DNA from: Trueperaceae bacterium
GTDB lineage: Bacteria; Deinococcota; Deinococci; Deinococcales; Trueperaceae
Reading direction: 5' to 3'
DNA: 9,884 nucleotides
NCBI GenBank assembly: GCA_007128755.1
Contig: SKWV01000282.1
Location: 1-9,884 of the forward strand
In this document: positions 1 to 5,617 of the stretch, in pieces
How positions within the stretch are numbered: the stretch's first letter is position 1
Layout of the letters: each line of letters begins with the position of its first letter
The notes under the pieces: model-generated
Database searches by the model: none
The model's input: only the letters and a program-made list of their open reading frames with translations
Told to the model about the DNA's origin: nothing
Program-made: the position numbers and the translations under genes

Positions 1-1485
1 GCCGCGCGCGGTGGCGAGCGCGCCCGCGACCGCGCCGGCACCGAGGTCGCGGGCCAGCAGCGCCGAGGCCTCGGCGAGCCGGCCGGGGTCGGTGAGGGTG
101 TTGGGGGAGGTGACGAGCGCGAGCGTCTCGGGCGTCGCCCCGTCGAGCGTGGCGCCGGCGCGGTCGAGCCCGGCAGCCAGCCGGACCGTGATCACCGTCC
201 CGAAGACCGCGACCCCGATCATGCCGCCCACCTGGCGGAAGAACTGGACGGCGCTCGTCACGGTGCCCAGGAGCGCCGGCGACGTGGCGCTCTGCGCCGC
301 CAGCACGTAGAGCGCCATCGGAGGGCCGAGCCCGAGCCCGAGCACGAAGCTCACCAGCACCACGATCGCGACCGGCGTCGCCTGACCGAGGGCGGCGACC
401 AGCACGAAGGCCACGACCGTGAGGGCGCTGGCGCCGACGATCCACGCCTTGTACCAGCCGGAGCGCGACACGCTGCGGCCACTGACGATGCCGGCGACCA
501 CGAACCCGCCCATGAGTGGCGCCAGGGCGAAGCCCGATGCGGCGGCGGAGCCGCCGACCACGCCCTGCACGTAGAGCGGCAGGTAGATGATGGCGGCGAA
601 CATGGCGCCGCCGCCGAGGAAGGTGCCGACTCCCGCCACGGCGACGGTGCGGTCGCGGAAGAGCGTCAGCGGGATGATGGGGGCGAGCGCCCGCGTCTCC
701 CACCAGGCGAAGCCCACGCCGCACGCGACGGCGGTGCCGAGCAGCGCGAGGAGCAGGGGCGAGGTCCACGGGGCGACGTCGCCCCCCCAACTGAGCGCGA
801 GCAGCAGCGGGACGGTGGCGAGGGTGAGCAGCACGATGCCGAGCAGGTCGATGCGGGATACGCCGTCGTGCCGTCCGACCGGCACGTAGCGCTTCACCAT
901 GGCGAAGGCCACGAGCGCGATCGGCACGTTGACGAAGAAGACCCAGCGCCAGCCGATCGTGTCGGTGATCACGCCCCCGAGGATCGGCCCGATGATCGAC
1001 GACAGCCCGAAGACGCCGCTGGTGAAGCCCTGGTACGCGCCGCGCTCGCGCGGCGTGAAGAGATCGCCGAGCGACGCCCAGGTGGTGGCCATCAGCGCCC
1101 CGCCCCCCAGCCCCTGCACGGCGCGGAGCGCGACGAGCTGCCCCATGCTCTGGGAGAACCCGGCGGCGGCCGAGGCGAGCGAGAACAGCACGATGCCGAG
1201 CAGCATGAGCCGTTTGCGGCCGTACGTGTCCGAGAGCCGGCCGAACACGGGCAGTGAGATGGTCGAGGTGAGGATGAACGCCGTGAAGGCCCAGGCGTAG
1301 AGGTGGAACCCGTCGAGCTCCGCGATGATGCGCGGCAGGGCCGTGCCGACCACCGTCAGGTTGGTGGAGACGAGGAAGAGCACGACCAGGATGCCGATGA
1401 ACGCCAGCAGCCGTGGCCGATCGAGGCGCGCCCGCTCGGCGCGCCTCGCTGGTTGCTGATGGTCGGGGGGAGCCGGAGGACGCAC
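1..1485 (-). CDS. MFS multidrug efflux transporter, EmrB/QacA (DHA2) type, 3' end outside window
   Basis: This is a proton-coupled drug exporter of the inner membrane, read through 495 codons without a stop to the left edge, so the C-terminus is missing. Hallmarks visible in the translation are a hydrophobic first helix ending in VVGTALPRI (residues 45-53), motif A GRLSDTYGRKRL (82-93), the RAVQGLGGGA segment (121-130), motif C with GPILGG (166-171) followed by WRWVFFVNVP, and repeated hydrophobic helices up to the edge. The family normally has 14 helices and about 480-550 residues. No ATG lies before motif A. The GTG start at 1485 was chosen because TACCGT ends 5 nt upstream of it. It follows yceI by 35 bp on the same strand, so it may be transcribed both from the yceI promoter and from its own. 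One oddity is that the acidic residue usual in the first helix of DHA2 pumps (LDxT) is Asn42 here. The drug substrate cannot be told from sequence. Confidence 0.93.
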   Translation of the reverse strand, partial: MRPPAPPDHQQPARRAERARLDRPRLLAFIGILVVLFLVSTNLTVVGTALPRIIAELDGFHLYAWAFTAFILTSTISLPVFGRLSDTYGRKRLMLLGIVLFSLASAAAGFSQSMGQLVALRAVQGLGGGALMATTWASLGDLFTPRERGAYQGFTSGVFGLSSIIGPILGGVITDTIGWRWVFFVNVPIALVAFAMVKRYVPVGRHDGVSRIDLLGIVLLTLATVPLLLALSWGGDVAPWTSPLLLALLGTAVACGVGFAWWETRALAPIIPLTLFRDRTVAVAGVGTFLGGGAMFAAIIYLPLYVQGVVGGSAAASGFALAPLMGGFVVAGIVSGRSVSRSGWYKAWIVGASALTVVAFVLVAALGQATPVAIVVLVSFVLGLGLGPPMALYVLAAQSATSPALLGTVTSAVQFFRQVGGMIGVAVFGTVITVRLAAGLDRAGATLDGATPETLALVTSPNTLTDPGRLAEASALLARDLGAGAVAGALATARG

Positions 1486-1490
1486 GCCTC

Positions 1491-1496
1491 ACGGTA
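1491..1496 (-). promoter_or_regulatory. -10 element TACCGT, leaderless start of the MFS gene
   Basis: TACCGT is read on the minus strand and ends 5 nt before the GTG at 1485. The yceI stop lies just upstream, so this would be an internal promoter in the operon. There is no good Shine-Dalgarno (only GAGG directly against the start). A transcript starting about 7 nt after the element would begin at or next to the GTG. No clear -35 was seen. Confidence 0.45.
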
Positions 1497-1520
1497 CCGC
1501 TCACGCGGCGCGACGTTCGC

Positions 1521-2069
1521 TCAGGCGAGCGCCGCCTCGGCGGGGCGGTCCGTGCGGGCGGCCGTGACCTGCACGTCGATCGACAGCGTGACCTCCTCGC
1601 CGACGAGGAGCGAGCCGGCCTCCAGCACCTGGTTCCAGGTGAGCCCCCAGTCCTTGCGGTTGATGCGCGCGTGGCCGACGGCGCCGCGCCGCTGCATGCC
1701 GAAGGGATCGTTGATGATCGGCCCGAGCTCGGCGTCGAGCACGACGCGGCGCGTCACGCCGCGCATCGTCAGGTCGCCCTCGATCTCGTAGCGGTCGCCC
1801 TTCGGGCGGAACGCGGTGCTGCGGAAGGTGATGGTCGGGTGTGCATCGGCCTCGAAGAAGTCGCCGCTGCGCAGGTGGGCGTCGCGATCGGCGGCGTCGG
1901 TGGTGATGGAGGCGGTCTCGACGTCGACGGCGATGGCGGCGGGCTCGTCGTTCACCTCGAGCTCGATGGAGCCGGTGAAGCGGGTGAAGCGACCGCGCAC
2001 GGTCGAGAGGCCCATGTGCCGAACCGAGAAGCCGAGTTGGGAGTGCGAGGGATCGATCGTCCAGGTCAT
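1521..2069 (-). CDS. YceI-family protein (lipocalin-like polyisoprenoid-binding fold), cytoplasmic form
   Basis: This is a 182-residue protein spanning the whole YceI domain. It opens with WTIDPSHSQLGFSVRHMG and contains GRFTRFTGSIE, the alternating strands VDVETASITT and FFEADAHPTITFRST, the conserved LTMRGVTR and the late segment GRINRKDWGLTWN-like (here HARINRKDWGLTWN). YceI proteins form an extended beta-barrel that binds long isoprenoids or amphipathic lipids and are often linked to acid, osmotic or oxidative stress. There is no signal peptide, unlike E. coli YceI, so it probably acts in the cytoplasm. The ATG start at 2069 is fixed by a perfect AAGGAG at 2076-2081 with a 6-nt spacer. 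It is divergent from an HxlR regulator and followed by an efflux pump 35 bp downstream. Physiological ligand and role are unknown. Confidence 0.95.
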   Translation of the reverse strand: MTWTIDPSHSQLGFSVRHMGLSTVRGRFTRFTGSIELEVNDEPAAIAVDVETASITTDAADRDAHLRSGDFFEADAHPTITFRSTAFRPKGDRYEIEGDLTMRGVTRRVVLDAELGPIINDPFGMQRRGAVGHARINRKDWGLTWNQVLEAGSLLVGEEVTLSIDVQVTAARTDRPAEAALA

Positions 2070-2122
2070 GAGGTACTCCTTGGGTAGGTGGGTTCGATCG
2101 CCTCTGAGCGAGGCAGGAGCGC

Positions 2123-2152
2123 ACCCTATCCCCTAGTACTCTAGAATGTCAA
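2123..2152 (-). promoter_or_regulatory. Promoter of yceI-MFS operon (TTGACA-N18-TAGGGT)
   Basis: On the minus strand a perfect -35 TTGACA (2152-2147) is followed after 18 bp by TAGGGT (2128-2123). The predicted transcript begins near 2116, giving a leader of about 47 nt that carries the AAGGAG ribosome-binding site. The spacer holds the overlapping palindromes TCTAGA and AGTACT, a natural place for a repressor, most simply the divergently encoded HxlR protein. This is the only promoter in the window with a consensus -35. Confidence 0.6.
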
Positions 2153-2188
2153 GTGCTCTGCATCGTATGGCGTCGCATCTGCTAGAGT
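2138..2188. promoter_or_regulatory. Candidate HxlR operator: 7-bp inverted repeat ACTCTAG...CTAGAGT
   Basis: ACTCTAG at 2138-2144 and its exact reverse complement CTAGAGT at 2182-2188 are separated by 37 bp, so their centres are 44 bp apart, close to four helical turns. The left copy lies inside the -35/-10 spacer of the yceI promoter. The right copy contains the proposed hxlR -10 (TAGAGT). The shared word in both promoters suggests one protein controlling both genes. The AT-rich CTAG words stand out in this GC-rich DNA. Binding by HxlR is inference. Confidence 0.35.
2183..2188 (+). promoter_or_regulatory. -10 element TAGAGT, leaderless start of hxlR
   Basis: TAGAGT ends 5 nt before the ATG at 2194. 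This supports the third in-frame ATG as the real start over those at 2146 and 2167. The nearby GTGGGG could also act as a weak ribosome-binding site. No convincing -35 was seen. Confidence 0.45.
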
Positions 2189-2193
2189 GGGGC

Positions 2194-2562
2194 ATGCGAG
2201 GAGACCCACACGCGTTCTGCCCGGTGTACGACAGCATCGATCTGCTGCAGGAGAAGTGGGTGCTCCACATCGTGCGATCGCTGCTCGAGCGACCTCATGG
2301 GTTCAACGAGCTCTCGCGCGCGGTCGGCGGCGTCAACACCAGCACGCTCGCGGCACGCCTCGAGCAGCTCGAGCGGCTCGGGATCGTGCTCAAGACCGTG
2401 GAGTCGGTGATGCCCCCGAAGACGCGGTACGAGCTCACCGACTCCGGCGTCGCGCTGCACGGGGTCGTCGACGCCATCGAGGCGTGGGCCCGCACCCACA
2501 TGCCGCGCTGCCGCGAGCACGCCGAAGGCGCCACCGACGGTGCGGGGGTCGCGACCGCCTGA
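2194..2562 (+). CDS. HxlR-family winged-helix transcriptional regulator
   Basis: This small (122 residues) DNA-binding regulator begins with the family's typical Cys-Pro-Val (Cys9) and continues with LLQEKWVLHIVRSLL, the GFNELSRAV segment, the recognition-helix region NTSTLAARLEQLERLGIV (48-65) and the wing PPKTRYELTDSG (74-85). HxlR proteins act as dimers and often sense electrophiles, quinones or oxidants through the N-terminal cysteine; a second cysteine is at 106. The start at 2194 places Cys9 as in relatives, and TAGAGT lies 5 nt upstream. Earlier in-frame ATGs at 2146 and 2167 would add up to 16 unconserved residues and overlap the yceI promoter. Divergence from yceI and the efflux pump suggests it represses them and itself. 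It is convergent with the aminopeptidase gene, with a 30-bp gap that holds no recognisable terminator. Confidence 0.93.
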   Translation: MRGDPHAFCPVYDSIDLLQEKWVLHIVRSLLERPHGFNELSRAVGGVNTSTLAARLEQLERLGIVLKTVESVMPPKTRYELTDSGVALHGVVDAIEAWARTHMPRCREHAEGATDGAGVATA

Positions 2563-2592
2563 GCCGCCGCCACCCCCGCACCGGCGCCCCCG

Positions 2593-4065
2593 CTAGGAGC
2601 GCGTGATCCAGTCGACCAGCAGACGCACGCCGAAGCCGGTGGGGCCCTTCACCCGGTAGCCATCGGTCTTCTCGGCGGAACGCACGCCCGCGATGTCGAG
2701 GTGTGCCCACGGATAGTCGGTGAAGCGCTCGAGGAACGCCGCGGCGACGCACGCGCCGCCCTTCGCCACACCGCTCGAGTTCTTCGTGTCGGCGACGTCG
2801 CTGCTGAGGTCGGCGCGATACTCCTCCCACAGCGGCATCCGCCACACCCGCTCGCGCGTCCGGTCGGCGGCCGCCTGCAGGCCGGCCGCCAAGGCGTCGT
2901 CGTTCGTGAACAGCCCGCTCGCGAGCTTCCCGAGCGCGGTCTCGATCGCGCCGGTCAGCGTGGCGACGTCGACGACCACGCGTGGCGAGTACTGGGAGGC
3001 GTGCACGAGGGCATCGGCCAGGAGCAGGCGGCCCTCGGCGTCCGTCGAGATGATCTCGATCGTCGTCCCGTTCGCCGCCTCGACCACGTCCGATGGGCGG
3101 AAGCCGAGCGCATCGATCACGTTCTCGGTGGCGGGCACGAGCGCGACCACGCGCCGCGGGGAGCGCAACCGGCCGATCGCTCGCATCGTGCCGAGCACCG
3201 CGGCGGCGCCCGCCATGTCCTCCTTCATCCCTTCGAGCCCCTGGCGACCCTTGATCGAGAGGCCGCCCGAGTCGAACGTCACGCCCTTGCCGACGAGCAC
3301 GATGGGCGCCTCCCGGCCTCGGCTCGGGTCGTGCTCGAGCACGATGAAGCGCGGCTCGTGCCCGGCCGCCTGCGCCACCGCCAGGAAGGCGCCCATGCCC
3401 TGCTCCTCGGCCCACGCGCGATCGCCGACGGTCACGGCGAAGCCGTGGTCCTTCGCCAGCGACCGAGCGATCTCGGCGAGGTGCTCGGGCGTGGCGACGT
3501 TCGCAGGACGGCGGATCAAGTCCCGCGCCAGCTGCACACCCTCCGCCACGGCCTCGCCCCAGCGCGTGCCGTCCTCCACGGCCACGATCTTGTCCTCGTC
3601 GCGCTCGACCAGGGTGAACGCGGTGAGCCCCGCGTCGTCGTCGTAGCGATACAGCCCCAGCCGTGTCCCCTCGACGGTCGCCTGGGCCGCGGCGCCGACG
3701 TCGAGCCCGCCGATGCCTGCGCCATGGACGACGCTGGCGACCTGCGCCGCACCGAGCTCACGAGCTCGCCGTGCGGCGCTCGCGGCCGCCACCCGCACCG
3801 CCTCCTCGTCGAAGACGTTCGCCGGACCCAGGCCGACCAGGACGACGCGGGCCGCCGGGATGACGCCGCGCGGGTAGAGGATCGTGGTGTGGCCGAGCTC
3901 GCCGCTGGCGTCGCCGGCGGCGATCACGTCGGCGACCGCCCCACCGAGCGCCTGATCGATGGCGGCCGCGGAGCCTCCCGGGGCGCTCACCCGTTCGAAG
4001 TAGCCGACGATGATGGTGTCGGCCTCGACCGACTCGATGCTGCCGTGCTGGACGCTGATCTTCAT
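2593..4065 (-). CDS. pepA: Leucyl aminopeptidase, M17 family (cytosol aminopeptidase)
   Basis: This 490-residue cytosolic two-metal peptidase removes N-terminal amino acids from peptides. The N-terminal macro-like domain covers roughly residues 1-160 and the catalytic domain about 170-490. The active site is complete: Lys260, Asp265 (GKGVTFDSGG), Lys272, Asp283 (KEDMAGA), Asp342, Glu344 and Arg346 (TDAEGRL). Each lies exactly 10 residues before its counterpart in E. coli PepA. The C-terminal WAHLDIAG (453-460) is also typical. The family signature NTDAEGRL reads STDAEGRL here (Ser340). An in-frame ATG at 4149 would overlap the divergent gene. The ATG at 4065 was chosen because it opens directly into the first strand (MKISV) and TATGGT lies 7 nt upstream; ATG 4077 is the alternative. 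It likely works in peptide turnover. Confidence 0.96.
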   Translation of the reverse strand: MKISVQHGSIESVEADTIIVGYFERVSAPGGSAAAIDQALGGAVADVIAAGDASGELGHTTILYPRGVIPAARVVLVGLGPANVFDEEAVRVAAASAARRARELGAAQVASVVHGAGIGGLDVGAAAQATVEGTRLGLYRYDDDAGLTAFTLVERDEDKIVAVEDGTRWGEAVAEGVQLARDLIRRPANVATPEHLAEIARSLAKDHGFAVTVGDRAWAEEQGMGAFLAVAQAAGHEPRFIVLEHDPSRGREAPIVLVGKGVTFDSGGLSIKGRQGLEGMKEDMAGAAAVLGTMRAIGRLRSPRRVVALVPATENVIDALGFRPSDVVEAANGTTIEIISTDAEGRLLLADALVHASQYSPRVVVDVATLTGAIETALGKLASGLFTNDDALAAGLQAAADRTRERVWRMPLWEEYRADLSSDVADTKNSSGVAKGGACVAAAFLERFTDYPWAHLDIAGVRSAEKTDGYRVKGPTGFGVRLLVDWITRS

Positions 4066-4072
4066 GAGAGCC

Positions 4073-4078
4073 ACCATA
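4073..4078 (-). promoter_or_regulatory. -10 element TATGGT, leaderless start of pepA
   Basis: TATGGT is read on the minus strand, 7 nt before ATG 4065, with no Shine-Dalgarno sequence between. Its expected -35 position falls on the -10 of the divergent dehydratase gene. It contains the competing ATG at 4077, so use as a promoter would exclude that start. Confidence 0.5.
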
Positions 4079-4094
4079 CCCGCACGGGCGCTGG

Positions 4095-4100
4095 TAGGCT
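4095..4100 (+). promoter_or_regulatory. -10 element TAGGCT, leaderless start of the dehydratase gene
   Basis: TAGGCT ends 6 nt before the ATG at 4107, with no Shine-Dalgarno sequence. Only 16 bp separate it from the oppositely oriented pepA -10, so the two promoters must overlap. The dyad CCCGCACGGG (4079-4088) lies between them. Confidence 0.45.
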
Positions 4101-4106
4101 CGTCCG

Positions 4107-5072
4107 ATGCCTGCTCCCCGCATCCGGCTCGAGGCCATCGAGGCCGCACCGGTCCTGATCGATCCCGTCTTCCAGGGCACGCCCCAGTTCGAGTGCGAGC
4201 CGCTCGGCGACGCGCTCGGGGCTCGCGTCGTGCTCAAGGTCGAGACGCTCAACCCGATCCGCTCGTTCAAGGGCCGGGGCGCGGAGCTCTTCGTCGCGCG
4301 CGACGCGCCGCCCGGACAGCCGCTCGTGTGCGCGAGCGCCGGCAACTTCGGTCAGGCGATGGCCTTCGCGTGCCGCTCGCGGGGCGTGCCCCTGATCGTG
4401 TTCGCGAGCGAGCGCGCGAACGCGCTCAAGGTCGAGCGCATGCGCGCGTTGGGCGCCGACGTGCGGCTCGCGGGAGACGACTTCGATGGCGCCAAACTGG
4501 TGGCCAAGCGCTTCGCGGCGGGGGCCGGGCTCCGCATGGTCGAGGACGCCCTCGAGCCGGCGACGGCCGAGGGCGCGGGCACCATGGCGCTCGAACTGCT
4601 CGCCCTGGACGAACCGGTCGACGCCGTGTTGGTGCCGCTCGGCAACGGCGCGATGCTCGCCGGCGTCGCTACGGTGCTCGCGGCCCACTGGCCCGACACC
4701 CGCGTCGTGGCCGTGCAGGCGCTGGGCGCCCCGGCGATGGTGGAGTCGATGCGGAGCGGTCGACTCGTGACGCACGAGCGCGTCGAGACGATCGCCGACG
4801 GCATCGGCGTGCGCATCCCGATCCCCGAGGCGCTCGACGACCTCGCGGGCTTGGTCGACGAGACGATCCTCGTCGACGACGACCTCATCCTCGCCGCCAT
4901 GCGGCTCGTGCACCAGCATGTCGGCGTCGTGGCGGAGCCGTCCGCGGTGGTCGGCATCGCGGCGCTGCTCGCCGCCCCCGAGCGCTTCGCGCGTTCGCGC
5001 GTCGCCACGATGCTGTGTGGCGGGAACCTCACGCCCCTGCAGCTGCGCTCGTGGCTCGGCGAGACCGGCTGA
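4107..5072 (+). CDS. PLP-dependent serine/threonine dehydratase-like enzyme (fold type II)
   Basis: This is a 321-residue fold-type-II PLP enzyme. Lys55 in IRSFKGRGAE is the Schiff-base lysine in the family motif. ASAGNFGQA (76-84) binds the substrate carboxylate, PLGNGAMLAG (177-186) is the phosphate-binding glycine loop, and CGGNLTP lies near the C-terminus. Catabolic threonine/serine dehydratases deaminate Thr to 2-oxobutyrate or Ser to pyruvate. The protein ends after the catalytic domain with no ACT regulatory domain, so it is unlike the isoleucine-biosynthetic IlvA. The phosphate loop has Asn-Gly where many dehydratases have a run of glycines, so substrate assignment is uncertain; serine racemase or hydroxyectoine-pathway dehydratase (EutB-like) are other options. 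ATG 4107 follows TAGGCT by 6 nt. Divergence from pepA fits amino-acid and peptide catabolism. Confidence 0.88.
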   Translation: MPAPRIRLEAIEAAPVLIDPVFQGTPQFECEPLGDALGARVVLKVETLNPIRSFKGRGAELFVARDAPPGQPLVCASAGNFGQAMAFACRSRGVPLIVFASERANALKVERMRALGADVRLAGDDFDGAKLVAKRFAAGAGLRMVEDALEPATAEGAGTMALELLALDEPVDAVLVPLGNGAMLAGVATVLAAHWPDTRVVAVQALGAPAMVESMRSGRLVTHERVETIADGIGVRIPIPEALDDLAGLVDETILVDDDLILAAMRLVHQHVGVVAEPSAVVGIAALLAAPERFARSRVATMLCGGNLTPLQLRSWLGETG

Positions 5073-5111
5073 CCAAGGCCACCCGTCCGCGGGCGCGCGA
5101 CACCGTGAGGC

Positions 5112-5576
5112 TCAGTTGGGCGAGAGCAGGTGATCGAGGCAGTGGCGATAGTCGACCCCCGCCTCGAGGTCGCGCGCGAGGTCGGCGACGGTCGCGTGCG
5201 AGAGCGCTTCGAGCATGACGTCGCGCAACCGCAGGTAGACCGACGACCGGGCGTGGCAGCGCCCCTCCTCCGGGCACGGCTCGTGCCACTTCAGGCTCAC
5301 GCACGACAGCGGTGCGATGGGGCCGTCGATCGCCCGCATCACGTCCCGCAGGTTGATCTGATCCGCCGGCCGAGCCAGCATGTAGCCGCCCCCGGCGCCC
5401 TTCTTCGACTCGACGAGCCCGCTGGCGACCAGCGTCGCGAGGACGCGCACGAGGTACGGACGGGCCACGCCCGTCGCGTGGCTGATCGCCTCGCTCCGTG
5501 TGATGGCGAAGGGCGGCCGGGTGCCGAGGAAAGCCAGCGCCTGGAACGCGTAGACGTCGGTGCTCGAGAGCCGCAT
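5112..5576 (-). CDS. Rrf2-family transcriptional regulator with a three-cysteine cluster
   Basis: This 154-residue winged-helix regulator opens with the Rrf2 hallmark MRLSSTDVYAFQALAFL, then has a helix-turn-helix (about 26-55, including GVARPYLVRVLATLVASGLV), the wing KKGAGGGYMLARP (58-70), and DVMRAIDGP (78-86). Cys92, Cys101 and Cys107 form a C-x8-C-x5-C cluster in the place where IscR, NsrR and RsrR bind an Fe-S cluster, so redox, NO or iron-sulfur sensing is likely; Cys146 is extra. An ATG at 5624 would overlap the divergent regulator gene, so ATG 5576 was chosen, with TACACT 5 nt upstream. The 41-bp divergent gap suggests it also affects the large SARP-type regulator. It is convergent with the dehydratase gene; the 39-bp gap (5073-5111) shows no clear terminator. 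Confidence 0.94.
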   Translation of the reverse strand: MRLSSTDVYAFQALAFLGTRPPFAITRSEAISHATGVARPYLVRVLATLVASGLVESKKGAGGGYMLARPADQINLRDVMRAIDGPIAPLSCVSLKWHEPCPEEGRCHARSSVYLRLRDVMLEALSHATVADLARDLEAGVDYRHCLDHLLSPN

Positions 5577-5581
5577 GGCCG

Positions 5582-5587
5582 AGTGTA
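5582..5587 (-). promoter_or_regulatory. -10 element TACACT, leaderless start of the Rrf2 gene
   Basis: TACACT on the minus strand ends 5 nt before ATG 5576, with no Shine-Dalgarno sequence. It lies where the -35 of the divergent SARP-type gene would be expected. Confidence 0.45.
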
Positions 5588-5605
5588 GCAACGGCGTCCC
5601 CGTCG

Positions 5606-5611
5606 TAGGAT
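5606..5611 (+). promoter_or_regulatory. -10 element TAGGAT, leaderless start of the SARP-type regulator
   Basis: TAGGAT ends 6 nt before ATG 5618. The GGA inside it could alternatively serve as a weak ribosome-binding site. A short imperfect dyad, ACGG-N5-CCGT (5591-5603), sits midway between the two divergent -10 elements and could be a site for the Rrf2 protein. Confidence 0.45.
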
Positions 5612-5617
5612 GTGCCG

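Noticed and set aside
2142..2147. TAGAAT as a plus-strand -10 for hxlR
   Set aside because: It is a good hexamer match but overlaps the yceI -35 and would give a leader of about 40 nt. TAGAGT directly before ATG 2194 fits the pattern of the other genes better. It could still be a second promoter.
2146..2193. Upstream in-frame ATG starts for hxlR (2146 and 2167)
   Set aside because: They add residues not seen in HxlR proteins, have no ribosome-binding site and lie within promoter DNA.
2563..2592. Terminator between hxlR and pepA
   Set aside because: The gap is GC-rich with a GGCGCC palindrome but no stem long enough to call.
2701..4158. Plus-strand open frame opposite pepA
   Set aside because: It is the mirror frame of a well-supported gene, with His/Arg/Asp-rich low-complexity translation and no recognisable motif.
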